Both the position numbers and the translations under genes were made by a program. From NCBI GenBank assembly GCA_027257055.1, contig JAPVLO010000621.1, forward strand, positions 248,001 to 312,000: a stretch of DNA of 64,000 nucleotides, in the 5' to 3' direction. The first letter of the stretch is position 1. Each line of letters opens with the position of its first letter. Positions 10,818 through 23,510 of this stretch are shown here, in pieces. Below the pieces are notes generated by a model. It saw only the letters and a list, made by a program, of their open reading frames with translations. It searched no databases and was not told the origin of the DNA. The stretch is from Cephalopachus bancanus. Its lineage: Eukaryota; Chordata; Mammalia; Primates; Tarsiidae.

Positions 10818-10973
10818 TCTTTTTTTTTTCTTTTGAGTCATGGACTCAAATTTTGTAGACATGAGGTCTCACTATGTTGCCCAGGCTGGCCTCGATCTCA
10901 TGGGCTCAAGTGATCCTCCTGCCTCAGCCTCCCAAAGAGCTGGGATGACGGGCTTGAGCCACTGTACCTGGCT
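10818..10973 (-). mobile_element. Left Alu monomer
   Basis: Single arm with a CT-rich tail region. Confidence 0.75.
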
Positions 10974-11138
10974 GAAGTGCTATAATCTAAGCATCGCGGT
11001 CTTGCAGGCATCTTTCTGTTCACTTATTTCTAATATTTCATCTTTATTATTGCCTGATTTGAGATGGTATCAATTTCTTTTTTTGATGTGTGTCTTGTGT
11101 ATAGAATTCAGTTGCTCTGTTTATTTTGTTCTTAATTC

Positions 11139-11434
11139 TTTTTTTTTTTTTTTTGAGTCAGAGTCTCACTCTGTTGCCCAGGCTGGAGCACAGTGGTATG
11201 CTCATGGTCACTGCAGCCTCCACCTGCTGGGCTCAGGTGATCCTTCTGCCTCAGCCTTCCAAGTTCCTGGAACCACAGGCGTGCACCACAACGCCCGGCT
11301 AATTTTTTGGTTTATTGTAGACACAAGGAGTCGCCCAGTTGCCCAGGCTGGTCTTGAACCCGCGGGCTCAGGCAATCCTCTCGCCTCCGCCTCCCAAAGT
11401 GCTGGGAAACAGGTGTGAGCCACTGCACCTGAGT
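11139..11434 (-). mobile_element. Alu dimer
   Basis: Flanked by TTAATTCT near 11130 and 11440. Confidence 0.85.
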
Positions 11435-12233
11435 TCTTTTTAATTCTAATAACTCTGAAAATGAATAAAGTTCATAAGTATCTCGTAAACACTGTTTCTT
11501 GCAAAGCCAGTGAGTGCCCCCTTGGTATTCCACAGTCTCCGTCACAGGATACATGCACCCTCCCTCCCCTCTGCATACCCGGGTAACTCCCCCACCCCCC
11601 CACTTCCTCTGCCGCCCCCTTGTGGCCATCCCTGCCCCGGGGCTCCCCACAGCTGGTCCTCTGACCCTGTCCGGGTCCCACTTAGCAAATGCTCTAATCC
11701 TCTTAGTCCAGACCAGCCTTAGCAGAGCAGAACGAGAATTAGATCAGATGTGGGGGGAAGGGAGGGTGGCTCTGTGTGTGTGTGTGTGTGGGTGGGAGGG
11801 GGAGATCAGGCTCCCAGGACATAGTGAAAGCCCCTCCCTCTTATCTGATGGGCCATCGTGGGGACACATACCTACACACGGTTGCGTTCCACCTGTCAGA
11901 CTCTGACATGGGGGGAAGGGTGGGAGTAGCCTAACCTTTGACATCCCAGGTGAGGGAGCCCGGAGCGAGGGGTGGGGGGGGGCAGCGAGTCGCTGCCACA
12001 ACCTGAGGGCAGGGGGGAGAGAGGGTCTGACAGGTTCAGAATCCCACCCTGGGGCTGCGGGAGGGGCAGTGGCGCCCCGGTGCCCTCCAGGAACGTGGGT
12101 GAATGGAAAATGGATTAGTTTATTAATGAATGGAGACCGTTTGCATGTGCCCTGATAAGCTGAACGGAAAGTGAATGGATTAAGTGGAACAGGATTCCTC
12201 TTCCCCAGTTTAATTCTATTCCCCTTCCTGCCT
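11435..12233. other. Repeat-free island downstream of TPRX
   Basis: CT/GA-rich, with a short (TG)n at 11773-11790. Two GGATTA sites at 12112-12117 and 12177-12182 flank an octamer-like TTTGCAT (12140-12146). No gene seen. Confidence 0.4.
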
Positions 12234-12522
12234 CTTTTTTTGAGTCAGGGTCTCACTCTTGCCCAGGGTGGAGGTTAGCGGCACGATCATGGCTCACTGC
12301 AGCTTTGACCGCCCGGGCTCAGGCGATCCTTCCCTCTCAGCATTCCAAGTAGCTGGGACAACAGGCGTGCGCCACCACACCCAGCTCATTTTTGAATTTT
12401 TGTAGAGACGGGGTCTCACTGTGTTGCCCAGGCTGATCTCAAACTCCTGGCTTCGAGTGATCCTCCTGCTTTGGCCTTGCAGAGTGCTGGGATTGCAGGC
12501 GTGAGGCAGCGTGCCGGGTCCT
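12234..12522 (-). mobile_element. Older Alu dimer
   Basis: TTTTTGTAGAGACGGGG linker, more like Alu shared by all primates than the lemur type. Confidence 0.85.
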
Positions 12523-12832
12523 TTTTCATGACTGTAGCTTCAGCACATGGGTCGAGTTCAAGCTTAATTCTGTTCTGGTGCTCTTGGGTGGAGTTGGGGG
12601 TGGTGCAGGTAGAAACGTCCTTGCCTCCTAAGGATCAGAGAGAGAGGAGAAAGAGATCAAATGGAGACTCAGAGAAACAGGGGTGAGGGGGTGGGGTTGG
12701 TGGGGGGAACACATTTGCCAGAAGGCGCAGACTATGTCTCCACAGGTGAAGGGAAAACCCATTCAGGGAACAGCAAGAGGTGGTCAGACCCAGAGACAGA
12801 GGGCCTCTCGTCCCGGTGGAACAAAGTGTGAG

Positions 12833-13131
12833 AGTGGACATGGTGGCTCACGCCTGTAATCCCAGCACTTTGGGAGGCCGAGGTGAGAGGATTGCCTGAG
12901 CCTGGGGGTTTCAGACAGACTGGGCAACATGGTGAGACCTCCTCTCTACAATAAATCAAAAATTAACTGGGCGTGGTGGCTCACTCCTGTAGCTCCAGCT
13001 ACTTGGAAGGCTGAGGCGGAAGGCTCGCCTGAGCCCAGCAGGTGAGGCTGCCGTGGCCGTGAGCGTGCCACTGCACTCAAGCCTGGGTGGCAGAGTGAGA
13101 CCCTGACTAAAAAAAAAAAAAAAAAAAAAAT
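12833..13131 (+). mobile_element. Alu dimer
   Basis: First of two head-to-tail copies; right arm reads GGCCGTGAGCGTGCCAC. Confidence 0.85.
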
Positions 13132-13438
13132 CCGCCAGGTGCATTATTAGCTCATGCTGTAATCCCAGCACCTTGGGAGGCCGAGGTGAGAGAATTGTCT
13201 GAGCCCAGGGGTTCGAGACCAGCCTGGGCAAGTTGGCGAGACCTCGTCTCTACGATAAATAAAAAAAAAATTAGCCAGGCCTGGTGGCGTGGCACCTGCG
13301 GTTCCAGCTACTTGGAAGGCTGAGGTGGAAGGATTGCCTGGGCCCAGCAGGTCGAGGCTGCGGTGGCCGTGAGCGTGCCACTGCACTCCAGCCTGGGTGA
13401 CAGAGTGAGACTCCCACTCAAAACAACAACAAAAAACA
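13132..13438 (+). mobile_element. Alu dimer
   Basis: Inserted in the A tail of the preceding copy. Confidence 0.85.
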
Positions 13439-13844
13439 CAAAGCGTGAAGATGTTGGTACAAAGGGTACAACCATCGCCAGGGGTCTGTGGGAGGAGTTT
13501 TTATTTCTAGTCCATGGAGTTCCATTTTCTAGGATGAGAAGATGAATCGGAGAAAGTATAAGAGGGAGCCCATTTTTTAGCAGGGACAAATGGAGTCTCA
13601 GAGTGACGCAGCGGAGGGGCCCTGTTGAGTCCCGCAGACCCAGGCGTGCTGGCCCTCAGCCTGGTTGAACAGACACCTCACCTGAACTCACCTGGATTCT
13701 GCATATGGCCTCCCCAGCCAAGGAGACACCCCGCCCCCACCCCCAGTCTACCGAGGACCACTGGGCCCCTGCAGGGCACCCATCCCAGGAAAGCCTCTTG
13801 TTTGAACACTCGTGTCATCCTAAATCCCTTGATCTCGTTTCCGA
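13439..13844. other. Unique sequence
   Basis: No gene or repeat recognised. Confidence 0.4.
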
Positions 13845-13887
13845 TTCAGTGCATCTGGGTGGGGCCCGAGACTTTTGCTTTTCTTTT

Positions 13888-14178
13888 TCTTCTTCTTTTT
13901 TTTTTTTGAGTCCAGGTCTCACTCTTTTGCCCAGGCTGGAGTGAAGTGGCACGATCATGGCTCATTGCAGCCTTGACGTTCTGGGCTCAGGAGATCCTCC
14001 CACCTCAGCCTCTTGAGTAGTAGGGACTACAGGTGTGCTCCACCATGCCTGGATATTTCGTAGAGATGACATCTTGCTATGTTTCCCAGACTGGTCTCAA
14101 ACTCCTGGGCTCATGCGATCCTCCCTCCTCGGCCTCCCAGAGTGCTGGGATTACAGGTGTGAGCCACTGGGACCGACC
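13888..14178 (-). mobile_element. Older Alu dimer
   Basis: Short linker (GATATTTCGTAGAGATGAC). Confidence 0.85.
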
Positions 14179-14195
14179 AGATTTTTGCATTTCTC

Positions 14196-14486
14196 TTTTT
14201 TTTTTTTTTGAGTTGGAGTCTCACTCGGTCGCCCAGACTGGAGTGCAGTGGCCGCTCCCGGGCACCGCAGCCTCGACCTGCTGGGCTCCGGCGATCCTTC
14301 TACCTCAGCCTTCCAAGTAGCTGGAACTACAGGTGCGTGCGACCACACCCGGCTAATTTTTGATTTATTGTAGAGATGAGGTCTTGCCAAGTTGCCCAGG
14401 CGGGTCTCGAACCTGCGGGCTCAGGCAATCCACTCACCTCAGACTCCCAAGGCACGGGATTACAGGCTGAGCCACCGAGCCCAGCT
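14196..14486 (-). mobile_element. Young lemur-type Alu
   Basis: Duplication TTTTTGCATTTCT (14182-14194 and 14489-14501). Full-length linker form. Confidence 0.9.
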
Positions 14487-14604
14487 AGATTTTTGCATTT
14501 CTAACAAGTTTCCAAGTGATGCTGCTTGTTGGGGAGGGCACTTGGAGCTCATTATTTAAAAGTGAGGCTCTGAAACTATACAGATGTGAAAATCAACTGG
14601 ATTT

Positions 14605-14896
14605 TTATCTTTTTTGTGTTGGAGTCTCATTCCGTCACCCAGTCTGGAAGGCAGTGGCACACTCACGGCCACTCCAGTGTCACCCCTTTGGGCTCTGGCG
14701 ATCCTTCCGCCTCAGCCTTCCAAGTAGCCGGAACTACAGGCACGTGCTATCATGTCTGGCTATTTTTTTTGGTTTATTGAAGAAACGAGGTCTCGCCAAG
14801 TTGCCTGGCCTGGTCTCAAGCCCGTGGGCTCAGGCAACCCACTCGCCTTGGCCTCCCAGAGTACTGGGATTACAGGCTGAGCCGCTGAGACTGGCC
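14605..14896 (-). mobile_element. Alu dimer
   Basis: Carries GTGTTGGAGTCTCATTCC and CCACTCCAGTGTCACC variants. Confidence 0.85.
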
Positions 14897-14923
14897 CACT
14901 GTCATTATTAAGACGACACCCAG

Positions 14924-15216
14924 GGCCAGCACAGTGGTTCACACCTCATCCCAGCATGTTGAGAGCCAAGGTGGGAGGATCGCTTGAGCCCAGGAGTTCA
15001 GAACCATCCTGGGTAACACAGCGAGACCTCATCTCTACACAAATAAAAAAAAAATTAGCCAGGGTGGTGACACGCCCCTGTAGTTCCAGTTACTTGGGAG
15101 GCTGAGGGGGAAGGATCACCTGATCCCAGGAGGTTGAGGCTGTAGTGAGCCGTGATCGTGTCACTGCCCTCCAGCCTGGGTGACAGAGCAAGATCCTGAC
15201 TCAAGGAAAAAAAAAT
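14924..15216 (+). mobile_element. Alu dimer
   Basis: Left arm has lost the GTAAT of CCTGTAATCC. Confidence 0.85.
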
Positions 15217-15336
15217 GATAACACTAAGACTCTCTTTCACTAAAATAAAACGGCTTATCTGATTGTCCCTTTCACAGAAATCCATCTAAGTAAAATCAGG
15301 TGCCATAAAGAGAAAGATTTGAACAGTCATTCTTCT

Positions 15337-15637
15337 TCTTCTTTTTTTTTTTTTTTGGAGTCAGAGTCTCACAGTCACTCAGACTGGAGTTCAAGTGGCA
15401 TGCTCACGGCCACTGCAGCCCTGACCTGCTGGGTTCAGGCGTTCTTTCCACCTCAGCCTTCCAAGCAGATGGAACCACACGTGCGTGCCACCATGCCCGG
15501 CTAATTTTTTTATTTATTGTAGAGATGAGATCTCACCAAATTGCGTGGGCTGGTCTTGAACCCTTGGACTCAGGCAATCCTCTTGCCTCCATCTCCCAAT
15601 GTACTGGGATTACAAGTGTGAGCCACCATGCCCGGCA
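15337..15637 (-). mobile_element. Alu dimer
   Basis: Long T run and TCACAGTCACTCAGACTGG at the right-arm end. Confidence 0.85.
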
Positions 15638-15706
15638 TCATTATTTTTATAGTAAAATCAATACAGTAGCCACCATTAAATATGTCAGTTAAAAATGTTT
15701 CATCGC

Positions 15707-15933
15707 GGATTTGAGACCCGCCTGGGCAACTTGGCAAGACCTCATCTCTACAATAAAAAAATCAAAATGAGCCGGGCATGGAGCGCGCGCCTGTAGTTCC
15801 AGCTACTTGGAAGGCTGAGGCAGAAGGATCGCCGGAGCCCAGCGGGTCGAGGCTGCGGTGGCCGGGAGCGGCCACTGCACTCCAGTCTGGGCGACAGAGT
15901 GAGACTCCAACTCAAAAAAAAAAAAAAAAAAAG
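15707..15933 (+). mobile_element. 5'-truncated young Alu
   Basis: Starts inside the left arm at TTTGAGACCCGCC. Keeps the CGGCCAC hairpin and a clean A18 tail. Confidence 0.85.
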
Positions 15934-16012
15934 TTTCACACCCCACTTTCCTGGGCTCTTCCCCTGAAATTCTCCTAGAAAAAAAGTCTGAAAGGAAATA
16001 ACATAAGAATGA

Positions 16013-16304
16013 TGTGAGCTGGGTGCTCACGTCTGTAATCCCAGTACTTTGGGAGGCCGAGGCGAGAGGATTGCCTGAGCCCAGGGATTTGAGAACAACC
16101 TAAGCAACATAGTGAGAACTCATCTCTACAATAAATCAAAAAGCTAGCCGGACCTGGTGGTGTGCACCTGTCGTTCCATCTACTTGGAAGGCTGAGGTGG
16201 AAGGATCACCTGAACCCAGCTGGTTGAGGCTGTGGTGGCTGAGAGCATGCCACTGTCCTCCAGTCTGAGTGACAGAGTGAGACCTCAACTTAAAAAAAAA
16301 AAAA
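16013..16304 (+). mobile_element. Alu dimer
   Basis: First of a head-to-tail pair. Confidence 0.85.
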
Positions 16305-16307
16305 ATA

Positions 16308-16598
16308 TGGGCCTGGCACAGTGGCTCATGCCTATAACCCCAGCACTTTGGGAGGCTGAGGTGAGGGGATTGCCTGAGCCCACGGGTTCGAGACCAGTCT
16401 GGGAAACTTGGTGAGACCTCATCTCTCCAATAAATCAAAAAATTAGCCAGGCATAGTGGCACGTGCCTGTACTTCCAGCTACTTGGAAGGCAGAGGCGGA
16501 AGGGTCACCTGAGCTCAGCAGGTGAAGGCTGCGGTGGCTGAGAGCGTGCCACTGCACTCCAGCCTGGGTGACCGAGTGAGACTCCAACTCAAAAAAAT
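16308..16598 (+). mobile_element. Alu dimer
   Basis: Directly follows the previous A tail. Confidence 0.85.
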
Positions 16599-16964
16599 CC
16601 CCAAGTAATGTGGGGTTTATTGTTATCACTTCGATGTCCCTAGAGACACAAGTGGGGTCTGATCAAAGATGTGGTTCCTTCAGGGACACCCACAAAACTG
16701 AGACCCAGAGTCCACATACCTGTTGTGTGGCCCCGTGGCCACCAGGGGGCAACAACACGCCACCGTTTTGGTCCCAGGGAGCAGCCAGAGGGAGGAAGTC
16801 CCCAGGCATGCTGGCTCCCCACACGGGATCTCTGGGTGGGATGGGGAGAACCTCCCCCACATTCAAGTGGGAAGAAAGCAGGTGAAAGGTGCAAAGGTAA
16901 CCCTCTTTCTTTCCATTTGTGTCATTTGAGCTGAAGCTCAGCAGCCGGAAAACAAGAACTTGAC
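16599..16964. other. Unique sequence
   Basis: Open frames on both strands are short and overlapping; none is convincing. Confidence 0.4.
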
Positions 16965-17650
16965 AAGGATTCGCTACTGTGGCTGGTGGGAGTTTGGATT
17001 GGAGCAACCTCTTTGGAAAGCGGTGTGGCAGCATTTGCTAAATAAAGCCTGGCATACACACATCTAACGATGCTGCGATTCCAGTCCTGGGTGTGTGTCC
17101 ACCCAATAAGTGTGTCTGCCAATGGATGTATAGAAAGACCTGTTGAGCGGTGCATTCGAGATCAGAACTCCAGCCGAGTGTGGTGGTTCACACCTGTCAT
17201 CCCAGCACTCTGGGAGGCGGAGGTGAGAGGATGGCCTGAGACCAGGGGTTTGAGACCAGCCTGGGCAACTTGGCAAGACCTTGTCTCTACAATAAATCAA
17301 AAACTAGCCGGGCATGGTGGCGTGCACCTACAGTTCCAGCTACTCGGGAGGCTGAGGCAGGAGGATCGCCTGAGCTCAGGAGGTCGAGGCTGCGACGGCT
17401 GTGAGCGTGTCACTGCACTCCAGCCTGGAAGACAGAGTGAGATCCTGATTTGAAAAAAAAAAAGATCAGGATCAGAACCCCCAGGTAGAAACTTCCCAAA
17501 TACCCATCAACAATATCATGGATAGGATACATTTGGGTGCATTCACCCAGTGACATTCTCTATGGGAGCATGATTCGCGTGAGCATAATGACCTGGAAAG
17601 GATGCCAGACACAAAAACGTTGCTGCGATATTTCATTTATAAAGAGGACA
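16965..17650 (+). mobile_element. Old L1 ORF2 3' fragment, split
   Basis: GGCTGGTGGGAGTTTGGATTGG and CCCATCAACAATATCATGGA are L1 landmarks on either side of an Alu. Confidence 0.6.
17171..17463 (+). mobile_element. Alu dimer
   Basis: GATCAGAACYCC recurs on both sides (17159, 17464-17480) as a diverged duplication. Confidence 0.85.
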
Positions 17651-17873
17651 AAACGAGTGAAACATCACAAGAAATGGCTGTTTTCCAGAGTGGCTGTACC
17701 ATTTTGCATTTCCCTCTTCAATCCAGAAGGCATTCAGTTGCTTTCATCCTTGCCAGGGCTAGGTGATGTCAGGAATTTTTTTCTTTTAGCCATTCTGGTA
17801 GATGTGTACTGATGTCTCACTGTGGTTGTAATGTATACTTCCCGAGGAAAAATGGTACTAAACATCTTTTCTT

Positions 17874-18461
<588 letters not shown>

Positions 18462-18611
18462 CTTCATTTCTAATATAAGCATTTAATATTAACTTTTTCT
18501 CTATGCATCCATAGCGGTGTCTCATGCATTTTGATAATTTATATTTTTCATTTTTCCACTTATAAATGATTTCTAATTTCTCTTCTCTTCTGCCCATGGA
18601 TTTTCTTTTCT

Positions 18612-18741
18612 TTTTTGTTTTTGCAGAGACAAGGTCTCACTGTCTTGCCCAGGCTGTTCTTGAACTCCTGGTCTCAAGAAATCCTCTTGCCTCAGTCTCC
18701 CAAAGTGCTGGGATTACAGGCATGAGCCACCATGCCCAGCC
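18612..18741 (-). mobile_element. Left Alu monomer
   Basis: Inserted in the L1M relic. Confidence 0.75.
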
Positions 18742-18920
18742 TTGGCCTGTGGATTATTTAGAACGTTGTTGTTTTCCAAGTGTTTGGAGGATTTCCTGCT
18801 ACCTTTCTGTTGTTTATTTCCATTATGGTCAGAGAACATAGGTATTTTGCATGATTATAATTTTTTATTTTATTTTTTAATTACAATTTTTTTTAGATTA
18901 GAAAATATAGTTTATTCAAA

Positions 18921-18942
18921 AGTAAATTAGAGAGAGAGAGAG
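18921..18942. repeat. (GA)n microsatellite
   Basis: AGAGAGAGAGAGAGAGA followed by an A run. The sequence from here to 19071 is unclassified. Confidence 0.7.
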
Positions 18943-19081
18943 AGAAAAAAAATTAACCTCCCCAAGGGAAAGAAGGTTGCCAAAGCTTAGGAAAACATGG
19001 CAAGGTCATAACTCGAAGAGCACATGGCCACACCATAGTTTAGCAAGGCAATGCCTTTTTTTTTTAAATTTAAGAGTTGTA

Positions 19082-19369
19082 GCCGGGCTCGGTGGCTCAG
19101 CCTGTAATCCCGCGCCTTTGGGAGGCTGAGGTGAGTGGATTGCCTGAGCCCGCGGGTTAGAGACCCGCCTGGGCAGCGAGACCTCGTCTCTATAATAAAT
19201 CAAAAAATCAGCCAGGCGTGGTAGCACACCTGTAATTCCAGCTACTTGGAAGGCTGAGGCGGAAGGATCGCCGGAGCCCAGCAGGCCGAGGCTGCGGTGG
19301 CCGGGAGCCGCCACTGCACTCCAGTCTGGGCGACAGAGTGAGACTCCACCTCAAAACAAACAAAGAAAC
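19082..19369 (+). mobile_element. Young lemur-type Alu
   Basis: Duplication AAGAGTTGTA (19072-19081, 19370-19379). 5-bp-deleted type; T-arm motif has one change (GGTTAGAG). Confidence 0.92.
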
Positions 19370-19384
19370 AAGAGTTGTATTAGC

Positions 19385-19792
<408 letters not shown>

Positions 19793-19885
19793 CAGAGCCT
19801 GAGGGTGGCCTGGGACCCTGTGCTTACTCAGTTCTTCAGGTGATTCTTCTGCCACTGAGGTTTGAGAACCACTGTTAACTAAAGC
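19793..19885 (-). mobile_element. MER5A-like fragment
   Basis: TTCTTCAGGTGATTCTTCTG and GGTTTGAGAACCACTG match a MER5A end. Confidence 0.6.
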
Positions 19886-20045
19886 CGCATCCGGGCCTGG
19901 CTGAGTGGGTGCAGCGGGCTCATTGTTGCTCGGAGTTGCATGAGAACAGTTTTCAAGAGAGTTAAAATGATGCCTCGCCCTGTATTTGGAAGTTTTCCTT
20001 ACTTGGAAGTCTTTTCCGTTTTGTTTTTAAATTTTAAAATTTCTT

Positions 20046-20166
20046 ATATAGAGATGAGGTCTTGTTATGTGGCCTAGGCTGGTCTCGAACACCTGGGCTC
20101 AGGCTATCCTCTTTCCTTGGCCTCCCTAAGTGCTGGGATTATATGTGTGAGCCACCACACTTGGCC
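20046..20166 (-). mobile_element. Left Alu arm
   Basis: Diverged; GGGATTATATGTGTGAGCC end. Confidence 0.75.
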
Positions 20167-20185
20167 TTGTTTTGTTTTTCTTTTA

Positions 20186-20480
20186 TTTTTTGAGTTGGAG
20201 TCTCACTGTGTCACCCAGACTGGAGTGCAATGGCTGCTTCCGGCCACTGCAGCCTCAACCTGCTGGGCTCCGGCAATCCTTCCGCTTCAGCCTTCCAAGT
20301 AGCTGGAACTACAGGCGTGCGCTACCACGCCTGGCTCATTTCTTTTTTTTTTTTTTTAAATTATAGAGATGAGGTCTCACCAAGTGGCCCAGGTGGGTCT
20401 CGAACTCATGGGCTCAGGCAATCCACTCACCTCAGCCTCCCAAAGGCGCGGGATTATAGGCTGAGCCACCGAGTCCAGCT
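20186..20480 (-). mobile_element. Lemur-type Alu
   Basis: Linker poly-T has expanded (20341-20357). Confidence 0.88.
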
Positions 20481-20520
20481 TGTTTTCTTTTAAGTATGGC
20501 AACCATAGACAGAAGTTTGA

Positions 20521-20818
20521 AGTTTTTTTTTTTTTTTTTTGAGTTGGAGTCTCACTCTGCTGCCCAGACTGGAGTGCAGGGGCCGCTCCCGGCCACCGCA
20601 GCCTCGACTTGCTGGACTCCGGCAATCCTTCTGCCTCAGCCTTCCAAGTAGCTGGAACTACAGGTGCGTGCTACCATGCCCAGCTAATTTCTTGATTTAT
20701 TGTAGAGATGAGGTCTCGCCAAGTTGCCCAGACGGGTCTTGAACCCGTGGGCTCAGGCAACCCACTCACCTCAGCCTCCCAAATCGCGGAATTACAGGCT
20801 GAGCCACCGAGCCCGGCT
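20521..20818 (-). mobile_element. Lemur-type Alu
   Basis: Full-length linker. Hairpin has one mismatch. Confidence 0.88.
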
Positions 20819-21294
20819 GTGAAGTCTTTTAAAATGTCTTTTTTTTTTTTTTTCAAAATAAAATGTTGGCAACTCAGAAAAAAGATTTGTTTTAGGACCC
20901 AAGATATAGTCTATATTGGTGAATATTCCATATATACTCAAAAACATCACTCATTCTACTTTTTTTAAGGTGAGGTTTTCTACAAATGCCAGTTAGATGT
21001 GGAAAGTTGGTCTTCCTGTAGATGTTTTGTCTGTTATTACTGAGGAAGGGCTATTGACATCCCAGTTATAATTACGAACAGGCCCATTTCTCTTTCAGTT
21101 CTATCAGCTTTTGGTTCATACATTTTGAAGTCTGTTGTTACATGCATGTGTACTTGGTATGTTTATGTGATCTTTGTGAATTTACTCTTTATCATGATGT
21201 AACGTCTCTTTGTGATAGTTTATTTGCCATAAAGTCTACTTAGTCTGATATTAATATAGTCACTTCAGCTTTCTTTGTTAGTGTTTTTATTTTT

Positions 21295-21598
21295 TATTTT
21301 TTTTTTAATTTTTTTATTTTTTTTGAGTTGGAGTCTCACTCTGTCACCCAGACTGGAGTGCAGTGGCCGCTCCCGGCCACTGCAGCCTCGACCTGCTGGG
21401 CTCCAGCGATCCTTCCGCTCAGCCTTCCAAGTAGCTGGAACTACAGGCGCGCACTACCACGCCCGGCTAATTTTTTGATTTATTGTAGAGATGAGGTCTC
21501 GCTGCCCAGGCGGGTCTCGAACCCGCGGGCTCAGGCAATCCACTCATCTCAGCCTCCCAAAGGCGCGGGATTACAGGCTGAGCCACCGAGCCCGGCTC
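21295..21598 (-). mobile_element. Young lemur-type Alu
   Basis: 15-bp duplication AGTGTTTTTATTTTT (21280-21294, 21599-21613). Exact T-arm motif. Confidence 0.92.
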
Positions 21599-21666
21599 AG
21601 TGTTTTTATTTTTAAATCTACTTAAATACTTACATTTAAGGTGAATTCTTGTAGACTATATGCAGT

Positions 21667-21945
21667 CTTTTTTTAAGTTAAAGTCTCACTTTGTTACCCA
21701 GGTTGGAGTGCAGTGACCACTGCAGCCTTGACCTGCTGGGCTCAGGTGATCCTTCCACCTCAGCTTTCCAAGTAGCTGGAACTACAGGTGCATGCTACCA
21801 CACCTGGCTAATTTTTTGATTTATTGTAGAGATGAGGTCTTGCCAAGTTGTCCAGGCTGGTCTCCAACCCCTGAGCTCGGGCAATCTTCTCATCTCGGCC
21901 TCCCAAAATGCTGGGATTACAGGCCTGAGCCACTGTGCCCCGCTT
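21667..21945 (-). mobile_element. Alu dimer
   Basis: Right arm lacks the GCACGCTCACGGC block. Confidence 0.82.
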
Positions 21946-21965
21946 TAGTTTCATTTTTTAAAAAC

Positions 21966-22130
21966 TCTGTTCAGCTTAAGCAACATAGTGAGAGCTTGAC
22001 TCTATGAAAAATAAAAAAAATTAGCTGGGCATAGTGGTGAGCACCTGTAGTACCAGCTACTAGGGCTATGGTTGTGCCACTGCACTCTAACCTGGGTGAC
22101 AGAATGAGATCCCAACTCAAAAAACAAAAA
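21966..22130 (+). mobile_element. 5'-truncated, internally deleted Alu
   Basis: Starts at AAGCAACATAGTGAGA. Much of the right arm is missing. Confidence 0.7.
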
Positions 22131-22402
22131 GTCTATTGTATCTTTGTGTTTTAGTTGGTGAATTTAGGCCATTTACATTTAATGCAATCATTGCCATTCA
22201 CAGCTGTTATTTTATGATTTGTTTTCTGTTTGCTCTCTCTGATTTTTTTTGTTGTTGTTGTTCCTCTTTTTCCCCTTTACTGCCATCTTTTGAAATATTT
22301 TAGTATTTTTAGTATTATATTTTAAGTTATTCCTTGTGATTCTAACTATATATATCTTTGTATACTCTTTTATAAAGTGCTTACTCTAGGGATTACAATA
22401 TA

Positions 22403-22634
22403 CAGAGGGTGCCGAAAAACGTATACACATTTTAAGAGATGTTATCTGTGTATTACTTTTTGAAGTTGAATTGAATTACTGTAACAGTGCATAGTATGAC
22501 GTTCACTCAGCTGTGCTGCTATTTTTTTTACTGTCCTGCCTGTTGCATGGTGATGCTAGTATTCATTTGATTAGTGTCATCTTCTGAACAAACCTCATAC
22601 TTAAAATGTGTATACATTTTTTGGCACCCCCCTG
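22403..22634. mobile_element. Mariner-type MITE with TA target duplication
   Basis: This 232-bp element begins CAGAGGGTGCCGAAAAACG and ends TTTTTTGGCACCCCCCTG. The terminal 34-35 bp are inverted repeats (shared GTATACACATTTTAAG) with a few differences and one indel. TA flanks both sides (22401-22402, 22635-22636). There is no transposase frame, so it is a non-autonomous Tc1/mariner derivative. Confidence 0.85.
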
Positions 22635-22833
22635 TATATATATACCTAACTTTTCACAGTCTAGTTAGAATTTATATTTTACCTCTTACATGGAGTGTAG
22701 AAGCCTTGCCACTATGTGTGCTCCTTTACCTTCCCCTTTAACTCTGTAGTTGTCATATATATTTCATCTACGTGTATTGAAAACTGCTTCAGAAAATGTC
22801 ATAACTTATGTTTTCAACCATTGTACATATTTT
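22635..22833. other. Unclassified AT-rich sequence
   Basis: Probably continues the L1M relic. No gene. Confidence 0.35.
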
Positions 22834-23122
22834 TTTTTTCGAGTTGGAGTCTCACTCTGTTGCCCAGGTTGGAGTGCAGTGGCACGCTTCCAGGCACTGC
22901 AGCCTCGACCTGCTGGGCTCAGGCGATCTTTCTGTCTCAGCCTTTCAAGTAGCCAGAGCCTCAGGCATGTGCTACCACACCCAGCTAGTTTTTTAGTTAT
23001 TGTAGAAATCAGGTCTTACCAAGTTGCCCAGGCTGGTCTCAAACCCACGGGCTCAGGCAATCCTCTTGCCTCAGCCTCCCAAAGTGCTGGGATTATAGAC
23101 TTGAGCCACTGCTCCCAGCCTT
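22834..23122 (-). mobile_element. Alu dimer
   Basis: 14-bp duplication ATTGTACATATTTT (22820-22833, 23123-23136). Confidence 0.9.
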
Positions 23123-23195
23123 ATTGTACATATTTTGAAGAACTTAAGAAGAGAACAGTAATGAAAACTATTGGATACAAGTGACATGGATTTTT

Positions 23196-23494
23196 CCTTT
23201 TTTTGAGTCAGGGTTTCACTCTGTCACCCAGGCTGGAGGGCAGTGGCACAATCACAATCACTGCAGCCTGGGTCTGTTGGGCTCAGGTGATCCTCTTGCC
23301 TCAACCTCCCGAGTTGCTGGGACTACAAACATGCATCACCATGCCTGGCTAATTTTTTTGTTTTTGTTTTTTTGTAGAGACGATATCTTGCTTATGCTGC
23401 CCAGGCTAGTCTCAAATACCTGGGCTCAAACGATCCTCCTGTGTCAGTCTCCCAAAGTGCTGGGATTACAGGCATGAACCACTGTACCCAACTC
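23196..23494 (-). mobile_element. Older Alu dimer
   Basis: TTTTGTAGAGACGATAT linker. Confidence 0.85.
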
Positions 23495-23510
23495 TACTTA
23501 CTTAAGAAAA

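Larger units (their letters stand above)
13845..14530 (-). mobile_element. MER5A-like hAT element split by two Alus
   Basis: CTGGGTGGGGCCCGAGACTT (about 13855-13875) and GCATTTCTAACAAGTTTCCA with AGTGATGCTGCTT (14494-14526) are MER5A pieces. TTTTTGCATTTCT recurs at the second Alu's edges as its duplication. Confidence 0.6.
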
